Source of the DNA: Candidatus Endomicrobiellum agilis
GTDB taxonomy: Bacteria > Elusimicrobiota > Endomicrobiia > Endomicrobiales > Endomicrobiaceae
Assembly: GCA_020328155.1 (NCBI GenBank)
Contig: JAIXMX010000002.1
Span: 65,847 to 128,820 of the forward strand
Direction: 5' to 3'
Length of the DNA stretch: 62,974 nucleotides
In this document: positions 49,933-58,451 of the stretch, one piece after another
How positions within the stretch are numbered: position 1 is the first letter of the stretch
Layout: every line of letters starts with the position of its first letter
Made by a program: the position numbers and the translations under genes
The notes under the pieces: generated by a model
What the model saw: the letters and a program-made list of their open reading frames with translations, nothing else
Databases searched by the model: none
Told to the model about the DNA's origin: nothing

Positions 49933-50345
49933 CTACGCTCCTCCTGCTGGTTCTGAGTTCTGGTCTGTGTTCTCGGGCGGGTTCTGTCGTTCGGTCGGTT
50001 GCTCATCTTCAGGAAATTCTACGACCTTCTTTCGGAGTCCTGTCTGGTAAAGGTAGTTCTTTTTTGCCTTTATCTGGTTAGATACAACTTTTGCCTGTGC
50101 TTTGCGGCTTTTCGTCTGCGTCTTTCCTATGTCGTTTTGTTCCATGATGTGAGGTTATGTCTTTTCTGTTCTGCATTGGCTTTTTGGTGTTGGAAAGGGT
50201 GCCGGCTTTGGTGTGGATGTGGGTGTAATTGAAGGCTCGGAGATTGAAATACTTACTTTGCTAACAGCGTTAAAATTCGCAGCGTTCCCGCCATTGTGAA
50301 GTCTATCGCAGTCAGACACCAAAAATATAAATATGCATATGATTT
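49933..50345 (-). pseudogene. Decayed lipoprotein without start codon
   Basis: The frame reads IICIFIFLVSDCDRLHNGGN and a Ser/Thr/Pro linker (PTSTPKPAPFPTPKS), but the expected ATG is ATA and a base is missing, so a TAA precedes it. One in-frame TAA at about 50146 separates it from a hydrophilic 70-codon end finishing EPAGGA. That C-terminal GGA resembles the ends of the proteins at 55267 and 61296. Confidence 0.6.
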
Positions 50346-50346
50346 T

Positions 50347-50837
50347 TTATTCTATATACGGCTTCTTAGCAATTCTGAATTTTTTCCTCAACCAACTTAT
50401 CGAAGATTTCAGGAATTTTATTTCTTTTATCGATTTAGGTTTATAAATATATACAAATTCATCAGGTATATCCCTAAAGACATTAAAACAAGGTGTTCCT
50501 CTAATACGTTTTTTTGTAGTGGAATCACGATAATAATAAGCGCCGGAAGTGAAATAATCATTACAATCAGGATAAAAACTTTTATAACCTTGTGAGATGA
50601 TTTGTTCAGGCGAAACATCAACAGTCTTTAAGCCATTTTCCGAATAAGGAGGACAATGTAAACCGCGAAAAACAAGGCGGAAGGACGGATGAGTTCTTGT
50701 CGGTTCAGGTGTTGGAGTGGCGTTGAAACAACTATTTCGCTAACAGCGTCAAAATTCGCAGCGTTCCCGCCATTGTGAAGTCTGTCACAGCCAGACGCCA
50801 AGAATATACACAAACACGTGTATATAATTTTCTTCAT
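50347..50837 (-). pseudogene. Frameshifted lipoprotein with GYK module
   Basis: Starts MKKIIYTCLCIFLASGCDRL (lipobox LASGC). A single-base shift around 50720 moves it into a frame with PTPEPTRTHPSF, then SPEQIISQGYKSFYPDC and FVYIYKPKS, matching the C-terminal module of the intact paralogues (GYK..C, then Y-K-P). Ends at TAA 50347-50349. No hydrophobic helix is evident between linker and module. Confidence 0.75.
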
Positions 50838-50861
50838 TTTTTTAGTTGACTTCAATCCTCT

Positions 50862-51023
50862 AGATTGAACTTATTATATTTTCGTACATCACAATTAACT
50901 CTCTCGGAGGCTCGTCGAACTTACCGCATAACCGCCTTATCAGCGACTGTACGGAGCGGAAATGTAAATATTGCGTGTTTCTTTTAAAATATCTTCAGCG
51001 ATGCTCTCGGCGTTTTCTGTCAT
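50862..51023 (-). pseudogene. Frameshifted copy of the 65-residue helical protein
   Basis: Starts MTENAESIAEDILKETRNIY, near-identical to the intact protein at 59078-59275, but five extra bases (after ISA) cause a stop at 27 codons. The remaining DNA still aligns with the rest of the gene. Its ATG overlaps the stop of the preceding gene (ATGA). Confidence 0.75.
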
Positions 51024-51238
51024 TCTATTTCCTCTTTAAACACTCGTCTGAACCTCTCTTTTTTTTCTTTTGCGAGCGTGTAATAAAAAGCAGTCTGCAT
51101 GAATGCGTTATCGTTTACAAATGTCCTATCTTCAACCTCGTAAACTTTCGCTTTATCGGGACATGAGCTGTACACTCCCTCGCCGAGATGATAATGCAGT
51201 TTATCGTTTTCATCAATACCGACTAATCTAAATTTCAT
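51020..51238 (-). CDS. Hypothetical 72-residue protein
   Basis: Not recognised. Begins MKFRLVGIDENDKLHYHLGE; soluble, mixed charge, basic end. The start is fixed by overlap with the upstream stop (TAATG), so it is coupled to the lipoprotein gene before it. The longer frame upstream is just the shadow of that gene. Confidence 0.55.
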   Translation of the reverse strand: MKFRLVGIDENDKLHYHLGEGVYSSCPDKAKVYEVEDRTFVNDNAFMQTAFYYTLAKEKKERFRRVFKEEIE

Positions 51239-51432
51239 TATATGTCCATGTCCCGCAGAAAATCTAAAAACCTCCAAAAACTCCATTTACTTGTTATGCG
51301 ATTTGTTGTGCGATAACCGACTTTATTAAAGCTATGTTTATAATAGCCTTCTGCGTCATAAACATCTGTACTATATGTTACGCAACCAGAAATAAATCCA
51401 GAAATTAAACTTACAATTATTATTCTTTTCAT
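51238..51432 (-). CDS. Small lipoprotein
   Basis: 64 residues. SPII signal MKRIIIVSLISGFISGCVTY (lipobox FISGC), then a Tyr-rich short mature part (DVYDAEGYYKHSFNKVGY). No Pro/Thr linker or second helix. Resembles small phage or prophage lipoproteins in size. Stop overlaps the next gene's start. Confidence 0.6.
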   Translation of the reverse strand: MKRIIIVSLISGFISGCVTYSTDVYDAEGYYKHSFNKVGYRTTNRITSKWSFWRFLDFLRDMDI

Positions 51433-51449
51433 TTTTTCAGATTAACCTC

Positions 51450-51615
51450 AGTCTTGTAAACTGAACTTATTATATCTTTGCACATATCAATCAGGTCTCT
51501 CGGAGGCTCGTCGGACTTATCTCATAACCGATCTATTAACGACTGTACAGAATTATAAATAATTACGTGTTTCGTTTAAAATATCTTCAGTAACGCTCTC
51601 AACGTTTTCAGGCAT
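51450..51615 (-). pseudogene. Second broken copy of the 65-residue helical protein
   Basis: Starts MPENVESVTEDILNETRNYL and stops at 20 codons (TAA 51553-51555). DNA as far as about 51450 aligns with the intact copy at 59078. Its start is in frame with the preceding lipoprotein, with no stop between, so the two are now fused. Confidence 0.7.
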
Positions 51616-52113
51616 TCTATTCTCCTGTTGGCTAGGTGCAGGATTAGGCTCAGGTTTATAATAAAATTTAGAAAAAATACTGTAATCATTCGTAACAGGT
51701 ATTTCTTTAATCAGCTTTTCCGTAGCGAAATCATAATAACCCCGGCGGCGAGTTATCTTCTTGAAACAACACCAAACCAAAGAAATACTTTCATCAGCAC
51801 TCCAATAACAAGGTTTATAACCGTCCTTAATAAGGTCGTCCGTAGAACGATTAACATTTTCTAATCTATTACCCAGAGGAGCAATATAAATATTTTCAAC
51901 TTCAGGGACGAAATATCTACGTATCCCCAAAGCAGTAACAACAATAAGAGCAATAAAAGCAGCAACACAAAGAACAATCTTTACAACTGAGCTGCCTGTA
52001 TCAGCAGTACCAGACAAAGGCTGAGCAGTCTTACTCGGTTCAGGTGTCGGAGCGGGAGTATTTGAAGGTACAGAAGCGGAAGCATTTGAAGTATTTGACG
52101 TCAGCGAAGGCAT
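51553..52113 (-). pseudogene. Signal-less lipoprotein paralogue fused to a small-protein remnant
   Basis: 186 codons from an internal ATG: Thr/Pro linker (PAPTPEPSKTAQPL), a hydrophobic helix (IVLCVAAFIALIVVTALGI), the C-terminal module (GYKPCYWSADESISLVW, DFATEKLIKEIP, FYYKPEP), then 20 residues of the neighbouring small protein. The lipoprotein signal is missing: the DNA upstream jumps from the end of the next paralogue into the NTV.KDS segment that normally follows the signal. Could still be translated, but not as a lipoprotein. Confidence 0.65.
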
Positions 52114-52156
52114 TGCCTTGCTTTCCTGTATCCTTAGCTATCCTTAGCAACAGTAT

Positions 52157-52807
52157 TCACCAGAGCTTCCAGTGGCTAGGTTCAGGCTTATAAACATATA
52201 CAGGAGTATCATAAATGTCGCCTCCGGAACTATTAAAAACACTGAGACTATTATGAAAAGGTATTTCTTTAGGCTTAAGCCGTTTTTCTGTATCAAAATC
52301 CTGCCAAAAATAGAGATGAGTTAACCTCTTAAAAATACGCCAATCATAAGAAACAATATACTCATCAGCCCACAAACAAATTTTATAACCTTGCTCACTG
52401 ACTTGGTTACGAGTAAGACTAACAGACTTATAAGGAGAGGCTAAGGGATCAGATTTAGGAACAGGAGCAGTCTTAACAACTACAATTTTAGGGTTGAAAA
52501 ATCTATACACCGCATAACCGCCAACAATAACAGCAAGAGCAACAGCACAACGGCCAATATTCACAGCGTATTTCACAACTGAACTACCTGTATCAGCCGT
52601 ATCGGACAAAGGCTGAGCAGACTTACTCGGCTCAGGTGTTGGAATGGGAGTGTTTGAAGGTACGGAAGCGGGAGTATTTGACGTCAGCGAATGCGGTGCT
52701 TTATCTTCAACAGCAGTATTCACAGGTCTTCCATGATTAAGCAACTTATCACAGCCAGATATAAGACATATACATAAACATACAGATATAATTTTTTTCA
52801 TTTCCAT
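52157..52807 (-). CDS. Array lipoprotein: linker, helix, GYK module
   Basis: 216 residues. SPII signal (MKKIISVCLCICLISGC), Ser/Thr/Pro linker (about 40-75), a hydrophobic helix (about 83-107), then the module QGYKICLWADEYIVSYDW, DFDTEKRLKPKEIP and VYVYKPEP. The last residues (SHWKLW) look acquired by a deletion joining it to the next paralogue. Lipidation plus a helix suggests two membrane anchors. The first 120 nt are nearly identical to the gene at 59288. Start is either of two ATGs 6 nt apart. Function unknown. Confidence 0.7.
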   Translation of the reverse strand: MEMKKIISVCLCICLISGCDKLLNHGRPVNTAVEDKAPHSLTSNTPASVPSNTPIPTPEPSKSAQPLSDTADTGSSVVKYAVNIGRCAVALAVIVGGYAVYRFFNPKIVVVKTAPVPKSDPLASPYKSVSLTRNQVSEQGYKICLWADEYIVSYDWRIFKRLTHLYFWQDFDTEKRLKPKEIPFHNSLSVFNSSGGDIYDTPVYVYKPEPSHWKLW

Positions 52808-52841
52808 ATTGCACCTTTTATATCTTTATCAAATATAGATA

Positions 52842-53327
52842 TCATCCTATACACACTATCCCTATTTCTGTTTTTTCTTGCTCGTGTTTTGGAAATTTTG
52901 TTTCTACTTCTTCAGCATTTTTATCAGGTATAGGCAAAACGCTTATAAGTATTCCATTATCTCTGTCTTTACTTGTGTATCTTTTTGCGGTTAGCAAAAC
53001 GGCATTGGATAATCGCCACACACCATTTTCGTCTTTGACCCACTTTAACGGCGGCGGCATTGGTTTGTCTGTATATTCAAGTGGTTTTTTGCACCAATTG
53101 TACCTTGCAGATATTGGCATGTACGGACGCAGTGCAGTTAATAAAACACGGGCGTATGTAGCCGATTTCTTACACTTGGGCAATAAACTTCGGCGATGAA
53201 GATGCCCCCAGAATAAAGCGAATATAACAACTATAAAAGAGAACTCTGCCACCGTAAATAAATCCACAGTTTTTCTATTGGCTCGGCTTGCATCAAGATT
53301 TTGAATACCACTGTCAAGTTTAGTCAA
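52842..53327 (-). CDS. Hypothetical membrane protein
   Basis: 161 residues from a TTG that overlaps the preceding stop by 8 nt, so coupled if real. One hydrophobic helix (FTVAEFSFIVVIFALFWG, about 24-42), then a basic region and a Pro-rich stretch (DKPMPPPLKWVKD). No lipobox. Not recognised. Confidence 0.5.
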   Translation of the reverse strand: MTKLDSGIQNLDASRANRKTVDLFTVAEFSFIVVIFALFWGHLHRRSLLPKCKKSATYARVLLTALRPYMPISARYNWCKKPLEYTDKPMPPPLKWVKDENGVWRLSNAVLLTAKRYTSKDRDNGILISVLPIPDKNAEEVETKFPKHEQEKTEIGIVCIG

Positions 53328-54228
53328 AGAAATCGAAGTCTGGTTCTACGGGGACTATCTCGAGCAAACGCCAGTTTCTCAGCGAGTCACACTTGATTTC
53401 TATCCAGCCGAGAGTGGCGTCTATCTCTGTTAAAAGCTCCTGCATCCTCTGCAGTTTTACCTCTTCGTTGTCGTACACCCTCTCATCATTTCCGAACAAG
53501 TCCTCGAATCTCAGGTCATCGCTGGGTTTTTTGGGTCGATTTAACGGCTCTGGCGGTAACTCGACGCTCTCGGCCAGGGCTTGCTTCTCTTCTATCTCCT
53601 GCCATTTTACCCATTTCGATATCGCTTGGATGTTTCTCCCTGCGGTCTGCATATCTCGGGTCACACGCTCTGCGACCTCTTCTTCTGTCGGCTTTGGCTT
53701 TGGGTCCCACCAGTACTCATTGACATACGGCTGACTGCTATATATCACGGTCGGTTGGACAGGCCTTGACAGCCACTTAGTCATCTTATACTCATCAAAT
53801 TCAGGGTCGTTCTTCGGTTCTGGTAGCCAACTATGCACTCCGGGACCATTAAGGCAGAGCCAATAGTAACCATGTTTCAATCTTTCCTTGAAATCCGTCC
53901 AATATACATCCGACCAGAAACCGAGCCGACTGATTCGGTCTCTTAGAGTCTCTTTGTTTTCTTGTACGAATCCCCAGAGAAATGCCAATGCCACAGTGGT
54001 GATAATGACCTTTGCCCACGGGATTTTTAGCTTGGTTTCTTCCACAGGCTCTAGCAGTGCTGGCAGGTCTTTCATATTCGGAATTGGCGATGGCGATGAT
54101 GTCGGCTCGGGATTAACCTCTTTAACAATAATATTAACAGCAGTGCCGGATTTGATACCATTCTGACGCTGTTTACCACAGCCGGCGATTAAACTCGCTA
54201 TTAGGAACACAGCTATTAATCTCTTCAT
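53320..54228 (-). CDS. Long lipoprotein with helix and acidic tail
   Basis: 302 residues. SPII signal (MKRLIAVFLIASLIAGC), linker with PEPTSSPSPIPNMKDLP, a hydrophobic helix (about 70-88), then a long mixed-charge domain with many Trp and Pro (WWDPKPKPTEEEVAERV, LPPEPLNRPKKPSDD) ending DFDFFD. Linker segment GKQRQNGIKSGTAVN and NMKDLPAL are shared with the dead gene at 56299. Leader GGGATAG before the ATG is similar to the other array genes. Function unknown. Confidence 0.65.
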   Translation of the reverse strand: MKRLIAVFLIASLIAGCGKQRQNGIKSGTAVNIIVKEVNPEPTSSPSPIPNMKDLPALLEPVEETKLKIPWAKVIITTVALAFLWGFVQENKETLRDRISRLGFWSDVYWTDFKERLKHGYYWLCLNGPGVHSWLPEPKNDPEFDEYKMTKWLSRPVQPTVIYSSQPYVNEYWWDPKPKPTEEEVAERVTRDMQTAGRNIQAISKWVKWQEIEEKQALAESVELPPEPLNRPKKPSDDLRFEDLFGNDERVYDNEEVKLQRMQELLTEIDATLGWIEIKCDSLRNWRLLEIVPVEPDFDFFD

Positions 54229-54315
54229 ATCTATCCCATCTATCTGGACGGCAGGAGTAATAACAAATTTCTTTATATTATTAGTGAGGTTGGAACTGCC
54301 TAAATTCTTCTTTGA

Positions 54316-54684
54316 TTATTGGACTTGGTCACTAATATCAGTCGAGTGCAATTTGTAATATTTAATTCGGCGAGATTGCCGATAATGAAAAATGCCACTC
54401 AAGAGAACAACAAAACCGGAAACTACAGCTCATCTTTTAAGCCGTTTTTTAGTCCATTGGTAGTCAGCTTGCAACTTCTCATTTTGAGTTTCTAACACAC
54501 TATTTAGAGCTTCTAACTTCCCAATTTTACTTGTTTCAGCTCTATGCAACTGCTGCCGACCCAGATTATGTTCATAACACTCATCACGCTGACGTTGGCA
54601 ATCATCACACCAAATATCTCAATCAGCAAATGCAGTTTGAGTAAAGAATACCAGACAGAGCAAAATTACAATATTTCTTTTCAT
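54316..54684 (-). pseudogene. Secreted coiled-coil protein with two in-frame TGA codons
   Basis: 122-codon frame open except for two TGA. Sec signal (MKRNIVILLCLVFFTQTAFA), then AD-TGA-DIWCDDCQRQRDEC, a coiled-coil stretch (KIGKLEALNSVLETQNEKL), KKRLKR-TGA-AVVSGF and a hydrophobic helix, ending at TAA 54316-54318. TGG-to-TGA changes at both sites would explain it. Likely recently inactivated. Confidence 0.6.
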
Positions 54685-54809
54685 TCTAATAGTCTCTTCT
54701 TTGATTTCATTTTGCTCGTATGTCAGAGAGATGTGTTCTAGTGTTCGACGACGCCCATACCTGCTAAAGATACTCTTACACTGAATTTTGCTAGCGTACT
54801 ACACTTACA

Positions 54810-55163
54810 TCAATAAGAGTACTTATAAGACGTATCACTGGGAAACAGATAAACATATACAAAAGACGCCACCCAAAGAGCAAACCCTGTCTGCAAGCAG
54901 ACAGCAACAACCAAATTTAATAGAGGAACATTGCTGCCACTATTCAAAGCAAAAGCATATACACCAGCTGTTCTAATTACGCTATTAAAGAAGGCGTCCC
55001 TATCAGTCCTAATATCCTCATCAGAGTCTGAATCGAGCGGACTCATACTATGTAGTGGCTCAAATAGTGGTAGCAGCTCAGGCTCAGATAATTGAGGTAT
55101 AGCAGACTTACCACAGTCTGAGACTAAGATTGCTATTAAGGACGCAACTATTAATCTCTTCAC
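54810..55163 (-). CDS. Lipoprotein-like membrane protein
   Basis: 117 residues from GTG. Signal MKRLIVASLIAILVSDCGK has an Asp before the cysteine (LVSDC), unfavourable for lipidation. Acidic linker (SPLDSDSDEDIRTDRD) and then two hydrophobic stretches ending in a Tyr-rich tail. GGATAG leader as in other array genes. May be a family member losing its lipobox. Confidence 0.5.
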   Translation of the reverse strand: MKRLIVASLIAILVSDCGKSAIPQLSEPELLPLFEPLHSMSPLDSDSDEDIRTDRDAFFNSVIRTAGVYAFALNSGSNVPLLNLVVAVCLQTGFALWVASFVYVYLFPSDTSYKYSY

Positions 55164-55266
55164 ACCTATCCTATTGGAATAGTATGCATTCTGGACAATT
55201 CGGAAATCGGTTACTCACGGACAATCCTTGAGAGCTGTCCTGTTTCATGCGAAAGAGGTGCTTTAT

Positions 55267-55614
55267 TTATATACTACCACCGCCACCAGGAGCAAGAGGC
55301 TTAGCAGAACCCTTTTTACAACAGCAACAACCATATTTACAAAATATAACAAGAACAATAAGAGCAGTAAGAACAGAAACTATACCGATACCGATTTGAG
55401 TGTTTGATATGCTAGAGAAAACAGGGATTGAAGACTGTTCCTCAGGTAATGGTAACGACGTTGGTGATGGTGATGGTGATGGTGATGGCGATGGACTTGG
55501 ACTAACCTGATTAGCAGTTTTGGTATCAGTTTTGGCAGGTTGAGATTTGTTAGGCTGTTTGTCACAGCCTGAGATTAAGACTATACATAATAATAACGAT
55601 ACTAATTTTTTCAT
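55267..55614 (-). CDS. Lipoprotein with (Ser-Pro)n linker
   Basis: 115 residues: SPII signal (MKKLVSLLLCIVLISGC), linker with a Ser-Pro run coded by a hexamer repeat (55463-55492), a hydrophobic helix (about 72-93), then CKYGCCCCKKG and a glycine end (PGGGGSI). Strong GGAGGATAG ribosome site. The Cys cluster just after the helix would sit at the membrane face. Confidence 0.65.
   Translation of the reverse strand: MKKLVSLLLCIVLISGCDKQPNKSQPAKTDTKTANQVSPSPSPSPSPSPSPTSLPLPEEQSSIPVFSSISNTQIGIGIVSVLTALIVLVIFCKYGCCCCKKGSAKPLAPGGGGSI
55463..55492. repeat. Hexanucleotide tandem repeat (GGTGAT)4 + GGCGAT
   Basis: Four perfect copies and one variant, coding Ser-Pro on the minus strand. Copy-number change would lengthen or shorten the linker in frame. 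Confidence 0.95.
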
Positions 55615-55701
55615 ATCTATCCTCCGAAAGTAATAACGAAATCTAAAATCCTTTTTATCTTTTTATACCACTTATACCGCACGGGGCTCTTTTATTTATA
55701 C

Positions 55702-56271
55702 TTAAACTGCTCTCAATCTGTTTAGTTCTATTTCTAATTTTGCTATCTGAGACTGAGCTTGAGCTAAGGCTTCGCTCAATCTTTCATTTATTGTTTTTAA
55801 TTCTGTGTTTTCTATATCTCGCATGCTAAGTCTTTCTGCCCATTCGTCATTTGATAACTGTTCAGGGTGTGCTATTTTTTGCAGTAACTGTTCTTCCCTG
55901 TTTTGGTATCTTTTTAACTCGCTTTCAAGCTGGGCAACTCTTTGTCGCACTTGCTGGTTGTTGAGGTGTCCTGTGTTTGTAGGTTGCATTACCGATTCGT
56001 ACTTACGTTGCGTTTTGTATCCCCTGTAACACAGGAAAATGGCGCAAGACGTGGCAAACAGTGCAACGCTCCACCCTGCAATTGCCCACCAGTTAGTCTT
56101 TTGTTGCAATACAGGGCATTCTGTTTGCTTGGCAGGTGCTTCTTGTAACGGCTCTGTTTGTATCGATTCGGTAACATTTGTGACAGCGTCCGACTTGGAC
56201 AGTTGACGAGGCAGGACAACACAACCCGATATAAGTAACAGCGTTAAAATAGCCGATATTGCTTTTTCCAT
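55702..56271 (-). CDS. Lipoprotein with coiled-coil tail
   Basis: 189 residues: SPII signal (MEKAISAILTLLLISGC), polar linker, helix (about 62-84, WAIAGWSVALFATSCAIFL), then a long heptad-rich coiled coil (about 105-187: VAQLESELKRYQNREEQLL, IAKLEIELNRLRAV). The AGG nearest the start, 7-9 nt upstream, belongs to a 5-fold GGATA repeat. Layout like a membrane-bound spacer or oligomerising protein; function unknown. Confidence 0.65.
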   Translation of the reverse strand: MEKAISAILTLLLISGCVVLPRQLSKSDAVTNVTESIQTEPLQEAPAKQTECPVLQQKTNWWAIAGWSVALFATSCAIFLCYRGYKTQRKYESVMQPTNTGHLNNQQVRQRVAQLESELKRYQNREEQLLQKIAHPEQLSNDEWAERLSMRDIENTELKTINERLSEALAQAQSQIAKLEIELNRLRAV

Positions 56272-56277
56272 ACCACA

Positions 56278-56302
56278 CCTATCCTATCCTATCCTATCCT
56301 AT
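56278..56302. repeat. Pentanucleotide tandem repeat (CCTAT)5 in a ribosome-binding region
   Basis: Five perfect copies; on the minus strand AGGAT repeats ending 6 nt before the ATG at 56271, so the repeat supplies the Shine-Dalgarno. Neighbouring genes carry a single GGATAG leader. Confidence 0.93.
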
Positions 56303-56716
56303 GCGGACAGGCGGAAGTAATAACAAATTATCCTAAAAATACGCCAGCCCAGCAAGCACATTATCGACGCTAGAGAAAACAATATCTTTTCGGGCAGGGT
56401 TCTAGTCCAATTATTACTAAACACTCCGTTACTGCAAGTAATTCCCATGAACATGGTAACAAGGAAGAAAATGATGCCTTGTGAAATACAACTTATCCTT
56501 GCAACGGTAAATCCGCGTTTTGCCACTTGTTCACACTTACACTCCTGTCCATTCTTTGCCGCAGATTCTGTCAGTGCTGGCAGGTCTTTCATATTCGGAA
56601 GCGGTGTTGGCTCAGGATTCATTAACAGCAGTACCAGATTTGATACCATTCTGACGCTGTTTACCACAGCCTGAGATTAAGATTATACATAATAATAACG
56701 ATATTAATTTTTTCAT
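56299..56716 (-). pseudogene. Frameshifted lipoprotein
   Basis: ATG at 56716: MKKLISLLLCIILISGCGKQ, then NGIKSGTAVN shared with the gene at 53320. One-base shift near 56625 gives a stop; the other frame continues NPEPTPLPNMKDLPALTES with two hydrophobic helices (ISQGIIFFLVTMFMGI; ILFSLASIMCLLGW) to 56299. One repair would restore a full protein. Confidence 0.7.
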
Positions 56717-56944
56717 TCCTATCCTATAATAACAGATTCTCTTTTTCTAGCCTCACGCTCGGCTGCAATCATGATAACTAATTATTCAAAAACCGAAGGT
56801 CGCCTTTTTTTCCAAAACCTGAGACCGATTTACACTGCAATTATAGTTTAACCGAAAAGTTGCAAAAAAGTCAAATTTTGGTTTGTGCGTGTGAAAAAAA
56901 GGGAGTAAAAAAAAGGGCATGATTTGCGGTGCCTCTAATGCAAT

Positions 56945-57574
56945 TTAGAGGCAGCCCAATTCAAAAACACACGCCAGCGATATCCTTGTTATAACTAGAT
57001 AGCGCCACTCTTGGTTGTCCCATAAGTGCGCGTACGGGGCGAAGTGTGGTTCATGGTCTTCTTCTTCTTCTTCTTCTGGGTGTTCTGCGGGTATGCCAGG
57101 TATCTCGTCTGGGTGGGGCTGGTCTTGCAGTAGTCCACTGTGGACGAGCCGTTCCCAAACTCTTATGAGCGTACCCAGAAGAAAGTCTCGAAATCCCTCT
57201 TCTTGTACCACGAATTTAAAGAATGTGGTTGCTACTAGAAAGACTCCCAGTTTGAGACAGCCCTCAATGCTGAACACTCGCTTGATTATGCTCGGACTTG
57301 GTACGTCGGCTAATGACTCGTCTGTTCTCATTGGTGGTATCGTCGGCAGTGGTGCGGGTGTTGTCTGCGGTTTTGGTGTTGGCGATACGTAGGACGTTGG
57401 TGTGGGTACTGGTTTTTCTGCTTTCTTGGTGTTGGTGGATGGCTTGGGCAGTGGCTCGACATACTTGATTGCGTGTTTCGAACAGGACGACAGTGCTAGT
57501 GACATGACGACAGTTGCGATAATTAAGTAAGTGAGTATGCGAGAATATGACTCGGTATAAGGACTCCTTTTCAT
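56945..57574 (-). CDS. Lipoprotein with Pro/Thr linker and acidic run
   Basis: 209 residues: long n-region then a lipobox ALSSC at residue 31, a Pro/Thr linker (PVPTPTSYVSPTPKPQ, to about 90), a hydrophobic segment (LKLGVFLVATTFFKFVV), then an acidic run of Glu coded by a CTT/GAA triplet repeat near 57060 and a final hydrophobic end. AGAGGGTAG before the ATG. Function unknown. Confidence 0.6.
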   Translation of the reverse strand: MKRSPYTESYSRILTYLIIATVVMSLALSSCSKHAIKYVEPLPKPSTNTKKAEKPVPTPTSYVSPTPKPQTTPAPLPTIPPMRTDESLADVPSPSIIKRVFSIEGCLKLGVFLVATTFFKFVVQEEGFRDFLLGTLIRVWERLVHSGLLQDQPHPDEIPGIPAEHPEEEEEEDHEPHFAPYAHLWDNQEWRYLVITRISLACVFELGCL

Positions 57575-57624
57575 TCTACCCTCTTTAAAACTATGCCCAT
57601 GTTATACCTACTATACTCATTATA

Positions 57625-57975
57625 TCAAAGTAAGAACTCAACGGCTAAAAGAAGTTTTTTCATTTTCCCGCACGTATCCATGTTCAGTAGTAAGCAAAGG
57701 ACGATAGAGGTAAAAATAGTTAACTTGGCCGCATCTGGTATCCACTCCCATAGCACCCCTATAAACCATCTCAAAAACACTACCAAGATAACACGGCATA
57801 TTATCAAGATAAAAATCACGAGCGCCATGCCCAGAATGGCACGACACCATTTCTCGATTTTCTCTATGATTTTCTCTATCAGAACGTACACCAGTCCCGC
57901 AAGTTTGCGAATGTTGCATCTCCCGCGGTCAATAATCGCCAAACCAGCGCCAACCTCTCGTTTCCTCTTATGCAT
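57625..57975 (-). CDS. Small multi-helix membrane protein
   Basis: 116 residues: basic N-terminus, then hydrophobic helices (about 45-75 and 82-100; AILGMALVIFILIICRVILV, LTIFTSIVLCLLL). No lipobox. Weak ribosome site. Size and shape would fit a holin-like protein, but nothing specific supports that. An overlapping plus-strand frame is less likely. Confidence 0.45.
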   Translation of the reverse strand: MHKRKREVGAGLAIIDRGRCNIRKLAGLVYVLIEKIIEKIEKWCRAILGMALVIFILIICRVILVVFLRWFIGVLWEWIPDAAKLTIFTSIVLCLLLNMDTCGKMKKLLLAVEFLL

Positions 57976-58192
57976 TTTTTTTTACCACGACAAAACGATT
58001 ATAATGCAAATTTCGGACATTTCCGTGCGTTTTAACGTATGCCGTGCAGATTGCCGCCTTACCGCTACGCACATCGCACCGAGTTCGTCTAAACGCGTTT
58101 GTATGGTATGATTATCATCATGCATATCGCTCATACACCGCGACGAGTTTATCTAAAACAGCGTATCTGGTAATATAAACGACTTGCTTTGT

Positions 58193-58228
58193 TTAGTTGT
58201 TATACACCGCGCGATGTGTAACAACTAA
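58193..58228. repeat. Inverted repeat, 13-15 bp arms
   Basis: TTAGTTGTTATACAC / GTGTAACAACTAA around CGCGCGAT; the arms match except for an extra TA in the left arm. Confidence 0.85.
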
Positions 58229-58433
58229 CAACCTTAACGACAACGGCTTCTGCTGTTAATAAAAAGACTTCTTTTGCAGCAACGACAACGACAAGGCAAA
58301 GGCAAAGACTTTCGCCGTTAACAAAAAAGACTTCTTTTGCGACTGGTCTTTTCTTGTTTTCTGTGTGTCTTTGTGCGTTTGCTGTTTGTCTTTTTGGCAG
58401 GTTCCGCTTCTAAAAGAGGCAACTGCCTATTGG

Positions 58434-58451
58434 AATATTCTTAAGAATATT
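58434..58451. repeat. Perfect 18-bp palindrome
   Basis: AATATTCTTAAGAATATT; possible dimeric-protein operator. Confidence 0.8.

Noticed and set aside
54316-54684. TGA read as tryptophan in the island
   Set aside because: Several intact genes, both core (fabD, rnc) and in the island (51020), end with TGA, and no element-specific tRNA is visible; decay is simpler.
57593-58111. 172-codon plus-strand frame
   Set aside because: Overlaps the minus-strand membrane protein; no ribosome site and mixed composition; it runs against all neighbours.
58255-58340. Direct repeats as transposon ends
   Set aside because: No transposase between or next to them, and they are direct rather than inverted.
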